From Lytechinus pictus (taxonomy: Eukaryota; Echinodermata; Echinoidea; Temnopleuroida; Toxopneustidae), in the NCBI RefSeq assembly GCF_037042905.1, contig NC_087256.1, forward strand, positions 26,307,501 through 26,371,500: a stretch of 64,000 nt of DNA, written 5' to 3'. This document shows positions 1-13,900 of the stretch, in pieces. The translations under genes and the position numbers were made by a program. Positions within the stretch are counted from its first letter, which is position 1. Every line of letters begins with the position of its first letter. Below the pieces are notes generated by a model. It made no database searches. It worked only from the letters and a program-made list of their open reading frames with translations, and was not told the DNA's origin.

Positions 1-1639
1 AAATCCTGTAAACTTCATGAGGACTGACAAACTCTTGGCAACAGGGTGTTATACTGTATTCACCTTTTGCATCATTGATGCTATTACACTGTATGTCGTT
101 ACCATGATAATTCCATTCATAGTGTTACTGTTCATCTAATTAGTCGATATTGTAATAAGTAGCAAGAGAGCAAGCAGCAGGCATGGAAATAATTAGAAAA
201 TTATCCCTTCATTGTTTGGTATGTATGGTAGTCAAGTGTAAGGGTGTCATCAAAAATTCAGACTCATGATTAGCAGTGGGTAATTAGTTGGTGCCCTACG
301 ATAGCAGAGAGTTCATTTTGAAAAGCTTGTTTTAATAACTAAAGCTTGTCTTCATCAGCCATGTTTTCAAATTACCAAGCTTATTTTGTTCTCAAGGAGA
401 TTATTCAGATTGCAAAACTTCCTCAAGATTTTTGTCAAAGGAGATAAAGCTCTTAATAATTAAGCTTGTCTTCATCAGCCCAAGTTTTTAATTTAAATTA
501 CCAAGCTCATTATGTTCTACAGGAGATTATTCCGATTGGAACACTTTCTCAAGATTTTTGTCGAAGGAGATAAAGATAGTAGAGAAGATTCACAAAGAAA
601 AGGCCTTTAAAGTGACAATTTAGGGTTGTCTAAAGTAAAAACAACTTTATCTTAAGTACATTTTGTAGGTCTATTTTTTCCTGGTTTGTCATCAACAGTA
701 TTTTTTTGTACACAATGGATTGAAAATGGTGACAAATAATCAAAGTTCATCTACACAGGGACACACAATGCTTCCTGTAAAAAATTGATAATTGTTTGGT
801 GGTTCCCAAATCATATTCGACTGCCTTTATTAAAGATGATTGGATAATTTTAGAATGAAACAGAGGCTTATCCTGAAAATGATGAAAAATTAGTTCTACA
901 GTGTAGGCCTACTTTAGAAAGTGAACAGTCTCAAATTGTCATATATTATAATGTCCATGAGAAGTATATCATATGTTTGAATGTTTATGTAGTTCCCACT
1001 TGCAGCGTAAGAAATGCACAAAGGCGACGGGCGATTTTGCCCTCATGACAGCCCAAATCGCCCCCAAAATCCCCCCCCCCCCATGTATGCTTTGGGGTGA
1101 CCATTCTTTCAAGAGTCATTCCAGGATTTGTTCCTAACAATATTCAAGATTATTTAGGATTCAATAATTCAAAATGTGGCTGAAGAATAATATTTGCTTT
1201 TACTGCACAATTACTTTTCACCCCTAAAAAGTAGCCCTTCAAAATGAAAGAAATAGCCCCCCAAATTCTGCAATCGCTCCAATGTGGAGAGGAAAAATAG
1301 CCCCTAAAAAATGAAGATTATTTCCTTCCTTGCCCACTTGCTAATTTCACTTTTATTTGCGATCTTGATGGTCTTTATTAAGCAACACTGTGTCAAAACT
1401 CTTTGTAAACACCCTCACGTAGAACCAGTGTAGAAAAACAAAATGGCTGCCTTTACATTGATTTGAAGTTAAGAAGATTGTCCAGACATGATTTGCATGA
1501 AATTATGAAGAAGGAGGAGACTAATGATTTTTGTGTGTATAACATGCATCTCTTCATGTATATTTTGTTTACCTAATGGATAAAAATATGCAATACTTAT
1601 ATAGTGCTTTTAATAATAATACAATGTTTCTATTAAAGT
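1..1639. other. prominin intron, no exon found
   Basis: AT-rich, with a direct duplication of about 125 bp (about 326-450 and 451-575; both copies contain cttgtcttcatcagcc and caagatttttgtc) and C-rich low-complexity stretches near 1060-1085 and 1245-1310. No coding segment with prominin character was seen. Confidence 0.5.
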
Positions 1640-1851
1640 ACTGTATACTATTACCCAGGCTTTAGCATGGGTACCCAGACCGGGGACTTGAGGATTGAAC
1701 GAATGTCTTCCTACTGGGTCCCCATCTGGGTGGAGAGTAGCAAATGGAATACCTTGCCAAAGGACGCCGGTGCCCCAAGTGGGATAGGAACCCTGCACTT
1801 TGGGGCTCGAGGTCCGGAGACTTAACCACTTAACCACAATACCTTTCATGA
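1640..1851 (-). repeat. tRNA-derived SINE
   Basis: On the minus strand it starts with an A-box-like tggttaagtgg and has a B-box-like ggttcctatccc, then a body that shares 'tacccac/ttgccaaagg'-type sequence with the other SINEs. The body differs enough from the tRNA fold that it is not a working tRNA. Confidence 0.6.
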
Positions 1852-1876
1852 TGATTTTCCCTCTCATTCTACTCAG

Positions 1877-1969
1877 AGTATCGGAAGCTTCCCACAAGTC
1901 TTGGTGAGCCAATCTATCGTGGAGCTTACTGATGTAGCCAATCGGAATATCAGTGACCAAGCTCAAGAG
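1877..1969 (+). CDS. prominin exon a (end of extracellular loop 1)
   Basis: Acceptor ctactcag, donor gtaatt; 93 nt, frame 0 to 0. It reads [20 protein letters not shown] and ends NISDQAQE, with one glycosylation sequon. It is the first exon I can place; none was found in positions 1-1876. Confidence 0.82.
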
Positions 1970-4900
1970 GTAATTGAACTACATGTATAGGATACATATT
2001 ACACATCTTTTAAAAGCATATTATTTGTGGAAGGTTAGCTGATTTTATAGGTTTGTGATATTTTGGCAGTTGAACCTGAAAAAAAGAGATAAATTTTAAT
2101 AAAGAAAGCAAGCACCAATGAAATTTGAGCTTTCATGGCAATGGATAAAATACATAAGAAGGTTTTGCATGGATTGTTTAGATTATGCAAATTTATAAAG
2201 GATTAATAGGGGATTTTTAAAATTAATTCCTAAAAATTAGGGTCTGTAAATAAATACATTATAAGTTTTTGTTCATTGAATGATTGTGATGCAGTGCATA
2301 TTGATTTAACTTTGAATATTGCATTTTGCTGCTTTTCTCCCTCTTGCATCAACCTTCTTTCCCATTCCCCTTCCCCCTCCTCCTCCTCTCCTCTCTTCCA
2401 CACTCCCCTACCCTCTCCCCCTTCCCCTCCCCACTCCCATTGCCCTCTTCCCCTCCCCCTTCCCATTCCCCTGACCCTCTTCGCCTCCCCTTTCCCTCTC
2501 CCTCCCTCTCTTTCCCTCTCCCTCTTTCCTTCTTCCCTCTTCCCCTTTCCTTCTTCCCTCTTCCCCTTTCCCTCTCCAACCTCCAACCCCCCTCTTTCCC
2601 TCTCCTGCTCCCTGCTTCCACTGCTCTCTCCCTCTTTGCTCTCCCTCTCGCTTTCCCCCTCCCAATCCCATTATCCTCCCCTTCCCCTTTCCACCTTCCC
2701 CTCTCCCACTGACTCCCCTCTCTCTTCCCCCTCTCCCTTCCCATTCCCCCCTCCTCTTCATGAAATGAACCAACAAATGAGCTCAATAACTTGGTCACCT
2801 TTTTATGTTTTTTCTTTTATTTACAGGGATATCAAACATTTGAGGACATTCCTGACACATTGACTAATACAACTTCCTCTGAAGTAGGAGGTAAGAAACA
2901 ATAAACTGTCCTTTTTATTCGTCAAAATGAATTATATGATACCAATGTATATCAGCCAGGGAAATGTTACAAGGGGGGCTTTGGGCAATTTGCCCCCTAT
3001 ATTCTCAAGAAAATGAAAGAGCCCCCTCCCCCACCAAAAAAACCCCTCCCCATTCACTGCAATGTTAAAGCCTACTAATGTTTTGCAGATATTCAGTTGT
3101 GAAAAGTATCTTCCGAAAATTTATTTTTGCCTGATATCAAGACTTATGGTTGGATGGTTAAATTGGATGGATGGTTGGATGGATGAATGGATGTTTGATA
3201 GATGGATGGATGGTTGGATGGATGGATGGATGGTTGGATGGATGGATGGATATTTGATGATGGTTGGATGGATAGATGGATGGATGGTTGGATGGATGAA
3301 TGTATGTTTGTTAGATGGATGGACGGACGGACGGATGGTTGGATGGATGGATGGACGGACGGTTGGATGGATGGACGGATGGTTGGTTGGGTGGACAGGT
3401 GGATTGGTGGATGGATGGATAAAAGGACAATGATTAGATAAATGAAAAGTAAAGTTTAAATGCATGAATTTATAGAAACCATGTAAATCTAATGTATTTA
3501 TAATTAATATATTTAAATATCCACGCTTTGTCATATTTTTTGGTCATCCTTATTTGTAGATATCATTACTACCATTGATGGACTGGAAGATACCTTGAAC
3601 CAATTCATCAACGAAACCACTTTCACGCTCCAAAGCGTAAGTAAATGCCTCTGTGTGAATACTTGACCCTGTCTTCTACTGAGAGATAGTTCATGATTAT
3701 CTTGCCTGTCATATTCTTCTTTTCAGAACATCTTAAATGCAATGGTTGGTATCACGGGTGTAGACAAATGACCCCTTCTATTCAGAGCAAGGGGTGACAT
3801 ATTGGACCCCCCCCCCACCTTCCGTACAATAGGTTTGCAGCTCGAAACTATACCAATGGTGATTGGAATAGTTTAACTAAGGTTTAGGTCACCCGTGCTG
3901 TAATAGAGAGCCTCCACTATTCCTAACTCATTCTCCAAAATGGAAAATATTATGAATTTATTTATCTAAATAATGATTATGTAAGTTCATTGTTGGTTTA
4001 CTTTTTTATATTTTTGTAAATTGTTTTTTATGTGATCATTAATATCCTGACTTGCTTTCTTATTTATTTATTTCTTAATATTAATATATTCATGTATTCA
4101 TTTCTTTATTCATCTTATTACTTGAGTCATTCACTCAAAACATCATACTAGTTTAGATATACCTTGGAAGCTCCATTTTATGAGTAAAAATAAGTAGCAT
4201 CCTTTTCAGCTTTGCTTTGGTAATTTAACGAAAAGAAGTAATTCCCTAATTATCATTTCCATAATCATAATTCTGAACGAATTTCTCTGCTTTTTCAACA
4301 GACATCTGGAAGCATCGAACCTTTTGAGGAACAAGCAAATAACATTCTGAGTACTTACGCAAATGACTATGATCAATACAGGTAAGAAGATGATCCATTG
4401 ATTGATTGAATAGATATAATTTGATTTGATTTTGAGATGATTTGTTTGTCTTATTTCATGCAGGTACAGATTTCTGATAATGTATAATTGAGGTAAAGAT
4501 GGGCGATACCACATGTAACCATCATTTTTTTAGGATTTGTGGACAGATCTACATGTACCTTTTTAGAAACTTTAAAAACTTGTAAATCTTATATCAAGTT
4601 TTGATGACCCCCCCCCCCTCAAAATGTATGTAACCATGCAAATTCACTACTCATGTATATGCTATAATGATTAAAAATGCAGTTATGATGCGGAGGATAG
4701 GAAATAAAATTTCCGTATATTATGTATTATATATAGTTATCTCAAATGGTACATGTATATTTAAAGACTTAACAATTCATAACACATTAATAATCAAACT
4801 ACCAATATGCTTTTATAGCGCATATCACTGCCAATGCGTCCCTATGTGCTCAATTTGATATTATTACCCTGGCTTTAGCCCCGCAGCCTTCAAGGAATAA

Positions 4901-7900
4901 ATTCCTACCAGGTTCCCATTTACATGTACCTCACCTAGGTTGAGTGCAGCACAATGTGGATAAATTTTTTGCTGAAGGAACTTACGCCTTGGCTGGGATT
5001 GGCAGTTTGTTCCCCCTTTATTGTGTGTCTCTCTGACACTGCTCTCATTACCGTCCTATAACTAGATTACTGGAAACTAGTTTAGTGGAAACTATTTTAA
5101 TGTGTAATGAGTCGAAGCGGTCTTGGAAGTTGGAAGCGATCTTCCAAACCATTTCAGAAAACATCCTCACGATGTAGTTTTGAAGATCGCTTTGCCTCAT
5201 TAAACTGGTTTTAGCGTAAGTGAGGCCACAACTGTTGGAAGCGATCTTCGCACATTTCAAGTGCACTACTCAACACACTGTGTGGAATGCCGACACTGCA
5301 GTTTCCCATTTTGCGCAAAACATGTCACCCCACTGAGAGTTTTCCCGTAGCAACAAGACTGCTCTACGTGAAGTGATTTTGAAAACCACTTTCGGGTGAT
5401 CAAATGTGAATGCTAGCAAGACGATCTTCAAAACTGGTTTCCTGAACCGGTTTGAGTAAACCAGTTTTAGAAAGTATAATGAGAATGGTGTCTTACTCTA
5501 TCTCTCTCTCTCTATCTCTGTCTCTCTCTCTGCTCAGAGCCATTGTGATGTACGTCTTCTATGGATTCATCCTCTTCATCGTCGTCCTGTTCCTTCTCGG
5601 TTTGCTCATCGGCATTTTCTCGTATGACCGTAATGCCTCACCCACCGACCGTGGTTCTTGCTCAAACTGCGGTGGACTCTTCCTGATGGCGTGAGTACTG
5701 CTACCCATTGATGTACAGTCCAACTTCTCTTATCCGGACACAATGGGACTAGCACCAATCCGGATTTATCCGGATCTGGGAGACCCAATATTAAATACAC
5801 ACAGCTGCCTTCCCAACGGCAGTAGCTATACACGTAATCTATTGTAGTGGGCCTACACAGACAGTATTCACTGCAGTGTCAGTTCAAATTATAGGCGTTT
5901 TTTTATGGAATAAAACTGATTGGTTACCAAAACTCTTGGATAATTTACCTGCTTAAAAAATGATTGAGGTATACATCGAGCATACCTCGAAAGAAAGAGA
6001 ATGACTTGATGAAACTAAGTTTTAAATTGGACCATCGTGGCGAACATCGCAGCTTCGCAAAGTCAGCCATTGTTATGACTGTAGGCTCAAACATGATAGA
6101 TGGCGCTGTCCGTATCGAGGTCCATAGCGCTAGCTAGTGAGACGTGTGTTGTTTTTTCCGGAAAAAAAGAGGATGTGGTAAAATGGTTGCGCCGCGCCCT
6201 GATTTACTGGATAATTATCCTTTCTAAGTTCTTTCGGTGATTTGGGTAAGATATTTTCGGAAAAATTAATGTGGTTATAGGTAGATTATATTGGAAAATG
6301 TATGTAATCAAAGTGAGTTTGCGTAGGAACTGGGTTTAGATTGAAATCTCATTTTCCACTTTCGACTGGATTATAAAAAAAAATCTTGGCAAGTGTGCGT
6401 CCGGATAAGAGAGGTCGGACTGTAGTTGTCAAATGTTACGATTATTGCTGTTTTATCGCTTGTTAGAAGCACTGTATGCACATACATTATGAAATCTGAG
6501 CTATTAAGCCTTTCATCCATGAAAATAAAGCAAATTCTATGGTTTTTAAACGAAAAATTCTGTCTAGCCACATATCATTCATCTTGATCTTTCTTCATTA
6601 TATAAACCCCTCTTTTATTGTTTTTGATGAATTTTAATTAAATTGTATATAATGATCTATGTAGCTGTGCTGAATGCACGCATAGTAGCATGTTCACTCA
6701 TGCATACTTACAGTAGTACCCCTGCAAAATATGTTACTGGCACAATAAGGGTTTTAAAGGAAAGGTGACCACAACAAAAATTGTTTTGAATTAAAAGATA
6801 AAAATCAAACAAACTTAACATTAAACATTTCATCAAAATTGTGAAATAAGAAAGTTATGAATCTTAAAGTTTCATTAAATTTTGGGCTTGATTTTGTCTA
6901 AGATGTAGGGTTAGGGTTGCAATAGGGATGCTGGGTTTTAGGTTAGGATATTAAATCTAGGGTTGAAGTTGGTCAATCTAAAAGTGTTATTAAAATTCAT
7001 AGTGGAGCAACTGTTTCCAGAGCCAATGTCGTGGGATTGTTGTTATCACCTGGGTTTCTGACATTCTTGACTTTGTCTTATTTTCTATGTCACCCCCCTT
7101 CTATGATATTAGTGGAGCTGGCTTTGTGTTTATCTTTGGAACCTTGATGATGCTTATCACTGCACTGACGTTCATCATCGGGGGACCGATTGACCGTCTC
7201 ATGTGCGACCCGCTGGTTTCAGGACAGCTCTTTGCCCAGGTTAGTCTGTCCCCCCCCCTTTCTGTCTCTTCCTCCCAATGATTCCACCTTTTAGACTACA
7301 GTCTGAATTCAGACTATTTCATCATTTATTACCAGAGAATTACACTTTTCCTATATGAAATAGGTGCTTTCTATGGAAAAAAATATGATAGAGAGCACCT
7401 ATCATAGAAAGCACCTATTTCGTGTAGGAAAAGTGTTATTCTAGACAAATTTCAGGCTCTTCATTCAAACCTAAATTGATAATCTGGACCCGTCTTACAA
7501 AGAGTTACAATTGATCCAATCAACCACAACTATGGAAAGCCATCAACATCTAAAATGCATGTTGTTTCAAAATATTTTCTAGATACGATGTAAGTCATAC
7601 ATTCATTGTTTTCTTGAAAAATTCAGTGTGCTTTTCTCTGATTACCAAGGTCATTGTGCAAATTCGCTGGATAAAAAATAATGACATTGTTGGATTTCCA
7701 TATAGTTTAGGTTGATCGGATCAATCGTAACTCTTTGTAAGACGGGGTCCTGATCTCCACAGCTCGGCATTCTTTTAGTCTGTGATGAATCGCCGATTGG
7801 TCTACTATCTGTCTGGTCTCATCTCATACTGTCTCACACCATTTTGTCTCCAACCAGTCCTGGCTGCACATAAATGTTGTTAGTACTAATAATGCACGAA

Positions 7901-10900
7901 CAGTACTGCCAAACTTTGGCAAAAGGAAACAAGTGACACAGTCAAATTTGAGTTATTGTTGTTTCTGAAAGACACCCCATGTATGTTGCACGTTCAGGCA
8001 AAATTTGGGAAAGAAATGATCGTTCTATGGAAAGATATCGAAGAAAATATTACATTGATGCCTATGTAAATGACAAACACACATTGCTCATTTACAATAA
8101 ATGATACTTTTGTAACTTGCTTCCTTTTGCCAAAGTACGGTAGTTGTAGTCCTAGTCACATCTGCAGGATTGTGATGTTGATTCAAAATGTAAATAACAC
8201 GTTATTGTCACATTACGCATCGCAGCGACATTACCAGTTGTAACAGGGCCTCTGTTCGCGTTTTGTTAGTGCTAACAACGTTTCTGTGCAACCAGTCCAG
8301 TTTGTCTAATAGCCATTTGGTCTAATTGCCACGTAAAGGGGTACTCCAGGCTGAAAATTATATGATTTGAACAGATTAAGAAAGATGAAACAGACACATT
8401 AAGCACTTAAGAACTTCATCAAAATCGGACAAGAAATAACAAAGTTATGACATTTTAAAGATATGCATTATTTCGGTGAAACAGTCCTACATGTATGTAT
8501 GCCTTCATGAATAAAGATAAGATAAATGGAGAGTATTAAAGCAGAACTTAGATAAATTTTGATGTCATATGAAGACATGTACATTTAATCTATTATTTTT
8601 TTGTATTGATTGCTCTTATATTGAACAGACTGTTGATTTAGAAGATGGAATCTTGGACGATGGATACTACCTTGGAAATTTGATCTTTAGTGACCCCTCA
8701 GTTCCTTTCCAGATCAGTGGATTCCTTGAGTAAGTAATTGATTGATTGCTTGATTGATTGAGTGAGTGAGTGAGTGATTGATTGATTGGTTGACGCATGC
8801 ATTCATTCATAATAATAGAGCATGATATTTAACTTTGCATTATAATGAGATGAAAGATGACATAGTTACATATTCATGTATAGCATATTGAGTTGTTTCA
8901 TTGCATCGTGACACAGTGTTCTGCATATATCACTTGTGCAAAATAAGTGTGCTGATGATGTCATAAACTCACTGTTTTATATCCATGTTATTATATCCAA
9001 TGTACAACATTATCATATCATGGGCATTGTGCAAGTAAGGTAGCTGATGATGTAAAAAAATCTTTCATTTGTAGTTATTTTTTTCAAAGGTTATACATTG
9101 TTGACTCCCCACATAATAAACTATGAGTTATTAAGAATTATTGTGATACTCTTAGTATTCATATCTGATAAAGATCATAATCATCAATAATCATTTATTA
9201 TTTTGTCAGTGCTTGTGAGCAGAATGAGGCTGTGTATACTGCATTCCTACTGGAGAATCTTTTCAACGTCACAGAGTTTACTGACATCTCTTCGGTGAGT
9301 AACCCGGGCTAAAGATCTGGGGGGGGGGGTGGAAGGGGTCTCATTTATCATTTTGTCAGCAGTTTGTAGGGGGGGTTGCCTCTATTTTGACATTGACGAC
9401 GTGTACGCTTTAGCCCTTTGTAATGCAATGTCCCATTATCAGTCACAATTCTAATATTCATGAATTAGACCTCTCCAATCTACATTCTCACCGCCCATTA
9501 TGGCTCCTGGCGTGTAGGGTAGCAACAAAGGATTCTGGCCCTCCTTCTGGACACTCCCCAAGGTCATGTTCATTGACTTCACCTCCTCAAAAGATCCCTC
9601 AAAAGGAGAGTCCAATATTTGCTGAGGAGGCCCTACCCAACCCATACGTGGAAAACTAATGATAATAGTATGACGGGTAAATTTCCCAAAGCTGATTCTT
9701 TCGTGGCCATGTAAATATGTTTGACTTGACTTGGGCGAATATTTGACTTATGGATGGTTGACTTTGAGAAACAAGTTCAAATGTATTTCTATCATGCCAT
9801 GCCTGTGAAAATGACCCCTGACTACCTTTAGAATGAGAGAGTGAGAGTAAATGAATTGTAAAGAATGCTGCAATAATGTTAATTTGACTAGCAGTGATGT
9901 ATACCTTAGATAAATATTATTGGCCCGAATTGACAAAGGTGATTTTATGCAGATATCCTGTATAAATTACGCCTTTTTACCGCGTACATTAAAAAAATGT
10001 CCTATTTTGATGTGCGCTTTTGTCACAGTGTGCCAATTGACGCCTGTTGCTGTGGTTATCCATGCTATTTTATTTGTTTGTCCACTGTTTTGAATTAATG
10101 AGTCCACTCTTCAACCAGTGGACTCATGAATAAAAAAGCATACTTGACCTTGGCAATTTCTTGCACTGTGAAAAAAAGTCCGCCTGAGCATTATGCATCA
10201 TTTTCCAGAACAACTTACAACCTTTTAATCTTGTATCTGTGCCCTGTCTATACAACAGCAAATTCCGGATGTTGATGATCAGTTTTCCAATATTACTGGA
10301 GACTTCAGCTCTGTTGAGATCTTGACCTCTGACACCAAAGATACCTTGATTGACTTCAGGGATTCTCCGGCTGATACCATTGACTGGACCATTTTCACTA
10401 ACGAGGTAAGGTAGCCTTAAAACACGAATGCCAGTTGTGGTAATGATCTAAAAATAAGTTTGTAAAGAATCCAATGAAACGATCTCAAGTGTGTTGGTCT
10501 GTATGAATAAAAAATGTGTTAATTGATTTTGGTATAAAATATGTAATTGCGAGGAAATAGACAAAAGACAAAACACACATGGCATTCTAGCCCGAGGTCA
10601 GACATTTTCCAAGCAACAGTAGTAAACTGTCCCACATGTGCTTGTCAGTGTCGGTGATCTTGAATGTGGTCATTTTAGCTTAGCTTTCATGATTTCACAC
10701 AGTTTGATAATTATATAAACCACATCTAGCTTAACCATAAGGTGACATTTGACCTTGATTTTAAAGGCTTTCTTATTGGTGCAAACACTATTCAACATCA
10801 CCATTATCATATTCACCACCACTACCACCACCACTGCCACCATCACTACCGCATCATCGCCATCACCATGATCACCACGATTACCATAGTTGTCATCGTC

Positions 10901-13900
10901 ATCATCATCAATGTGGACATCAACATCACCATTATCACCTTGATTACCATCATCATGAACACCATTCTCATCGTAGTCATCATGATCAACATCACCATTA
11001 TCATATTCACCACCACTACCACCATTGCCACCATCACTACCGTCATCATCGCCATCACCATTATCACCACGATTACCATAGTTGTCATCGTCATCAATGT
11101 GGACATCAACATCACCATTATCACCTTGATTACCATCATCATGAACACCATTTTCATCATAGTCATCATCATCAACATCACTATTATCATATTCACCACC
11201 ATCATCATCGCTATCATCATTATCACAACCATTACCATAGTCATCATCTTCATATCATCGTCGTCGTCGTCATAAACTTGACATCAACATCACCTTTATT
11301 ACCATAGTCATCATCGTCATTATCATCATAGTTAACATCACCATCATCCTTATCACCACCTGCCACCACCACCACCATCATCATCACCACCACCATCACC
11401 ACCACCATTATCACCACCACCATCATCACCACCACCATCATCACCACCACCATCATCATCACCACCATCATCATCATCACCACCATCATCACCAAAATCA
11501 TCACCACCACCATCATCACCACCACCATCATCACCACCACCATCATCATCACCACCATCATCACCACCACCATCATCACCACCACCATCATCACCATCAT
11601 CATCATCACCACCATCACACCATTTTCATCCGAACCCCAGTAATCACCGCCATGTCCTTTTATATCCTTCTGCAGCTGGACACAAGCCTGCTCTACGATG
11701 GTGACGGCAATAACGATACTCTGGTGGAACTCATCAGCGCTCTTGGTACTGATGCTGGTGCAGCTTCGGTAATCATTTTCTCTTTTGATAGATTCGATAG
11801 ATACTGTCCCACGTATATCGAGATAATAATCTGGGTGTTTATGATGTGATTAAGACATACATTGTACATTTCAAGGTGCACTCAAGAAAAGGAGATGCAT
11901 ACTTTGTTTGTAATGTCCCTCATTAGTATTAATCATGGACTAGTGTAGTTCTTTTTTAGACTGAAGGTGTGACTTTCTGCCATAGTAATTGACTTCTCTT
12001 ATAGTGGAATAGTTATGTATTCTGCTTTCATAAAAGCAGTTCAATCAGAGTTGATATTAAACTTGAGATTGGAAGATGTGAACTCGTTATCTGAGGGAAC
12101 TTCTCCATTCCTCAAAAACGGCTATTTTCATTACCTTTTTCACAACAATTGCGTGATTTCAATGCACCCCCCCCCCCCCCATTCACACAGCACTAATTTT
12201 TTGTTTCACCTGTATCTTTGTATGGTATAGGGTTCAAATGCCAATAATCTGAATGCAATCAAAGATGATCTCCAGACTCTTCAAGATGAAATCGTCGATG
12301 TCCTCCTCAGTGATGCGGTAAGATACATATAACATAACCTGAGAATATTATTAACCATAGTTAGGCGATTCCATATGTGTCGTATGGGATATTTCAACAA
12401 CAATTGCTAGTCTATTAGCTGAATGCTCGAGCAATAAAATTGTCTTTTTTGTCAATGATAAAGTTCTAGTGGGTAGTCATGTTAAAAACTTATAACCAAC
12501 AAAAAATATTGATTACGGGTGGATTAAAGGTGAGAATGTTGCGTGTCCTACAGGATGCAGAGATGTCCTATACGACATGAAACATTTTCACATCTAATTC
12601 GCCCATGGATAACATAAATTTGTTGGTTATCATTTTTTTATATGACTACCCAGTAGCACTTTATTATTACCACAAAAACAAATTGAAGTTCCTCATTTGT
12701 TTGGACAGCAGGTTGAAAAATGGGGTGAAAATGGCTGATTTTTCTAGAATGGTATCGCCCAGTTAGTATTCGTCCCATCATCAAGAAAAACCAATAGATC
12801 GGCTTGAGATTTGTATGCATATCTATTTTCTGAGCACCTAGTGAAGAGATGTTTCATGAATCCACTCTTTCATATATGTGAATCTTAATGCTTAGAAACT
12901 AGTTTGTGTGCAATTTTTGTTGCTATGTGTCGCAAGCAACAGACAAGGTTTTAAGCTGTCGATAACAACCTTTGATTGAAATTTTTGCAAAATTTGAATA
13001 CATAACGAAAATGGTCTATCAAATCTGGATGATCCGTCTCATAAACTCATACGTAGTTGACAGGAAGATATAATTAATTTGAATCAGTTGCAAGTTGTTT
13101 AAGGTGAACCCAGTTTTATATCAGTCTGCAATGACAAATATTTTTCCTCAAATTTTGTCTGTAATAACGGATATTTTGGAATTTCCCATGCATCTATGAA
13201 AAACAATGTTACTTTTTCTTGTAATCAGGTTTTGATAGCTGGAGAGATTGACTCATTAACCGCATACACAGATGATATTGATGTAAGTATATATAGTACT
13301 CTTTGATTCCGTCTTGGGTTGTGTGAGTAAACAATGTATGATTGTTTTAGATTCCATACTCATATATTATGTAAAGACGATACAAACATGCAAATAGCAG
13401 GAAATCTGAGGCTATGTATGAAAGTGTATGTTCATGTTATAAAATATTTGTATAATTTTAAGCATCATGATTGGTCAAAATGTATCACATGGCATGTAAC
13501 CTTTTTCGTGCTTAAGACTTCAGTGCTAAGAGGTGTGCAACAAAATTTGACATTACTTGCTACGGCAATCCAGCACTAACATGACAGTGAGAGAGAGAGA
13601 CCCAAAAATGTAAAAGACGATGATGATGGTGGTGGTGGTGATATTGATGATGATGAGGAGGAGGATGGTGGTGGTGGTGGTGAGGAGGAAGGTGGTGGTG
13701 ATGTTGATAATGATGATGAAGAGGAGGAGGGTGATGGTGGTGTGGTGGTGAGAAGGAGGGTGGTGATGGTGTGATGTTGATTATGATGATGTGGAGGAGG
13801 GTTGGTGGTGGTGGTGGTGGTGGTGGTGATGAGGAGGGTGGTGGTGGTGGTGGTGATGTTGATTATGAGGAGGAGGGTGGTGGTGGTGGTGGTGATAAGG

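Noticed and set aside
2276..2863. Pro/Ser/Leu frame of 195 codons
   Set aside because: Composition artefact of the pyrimidine tract, although it runs into a true prominin exon in another frame.
3062..3534. Trp-Met-Asp-Gly and Ile-His-Pro repeat proteins
   Set aside because: Translation of the TGGA minisatellite.
10742..11618. Ile/Thr-rich and Met/Val-rich frames
   Set aside because: Products of the ATC/ACC array; no start context or protein-like content.
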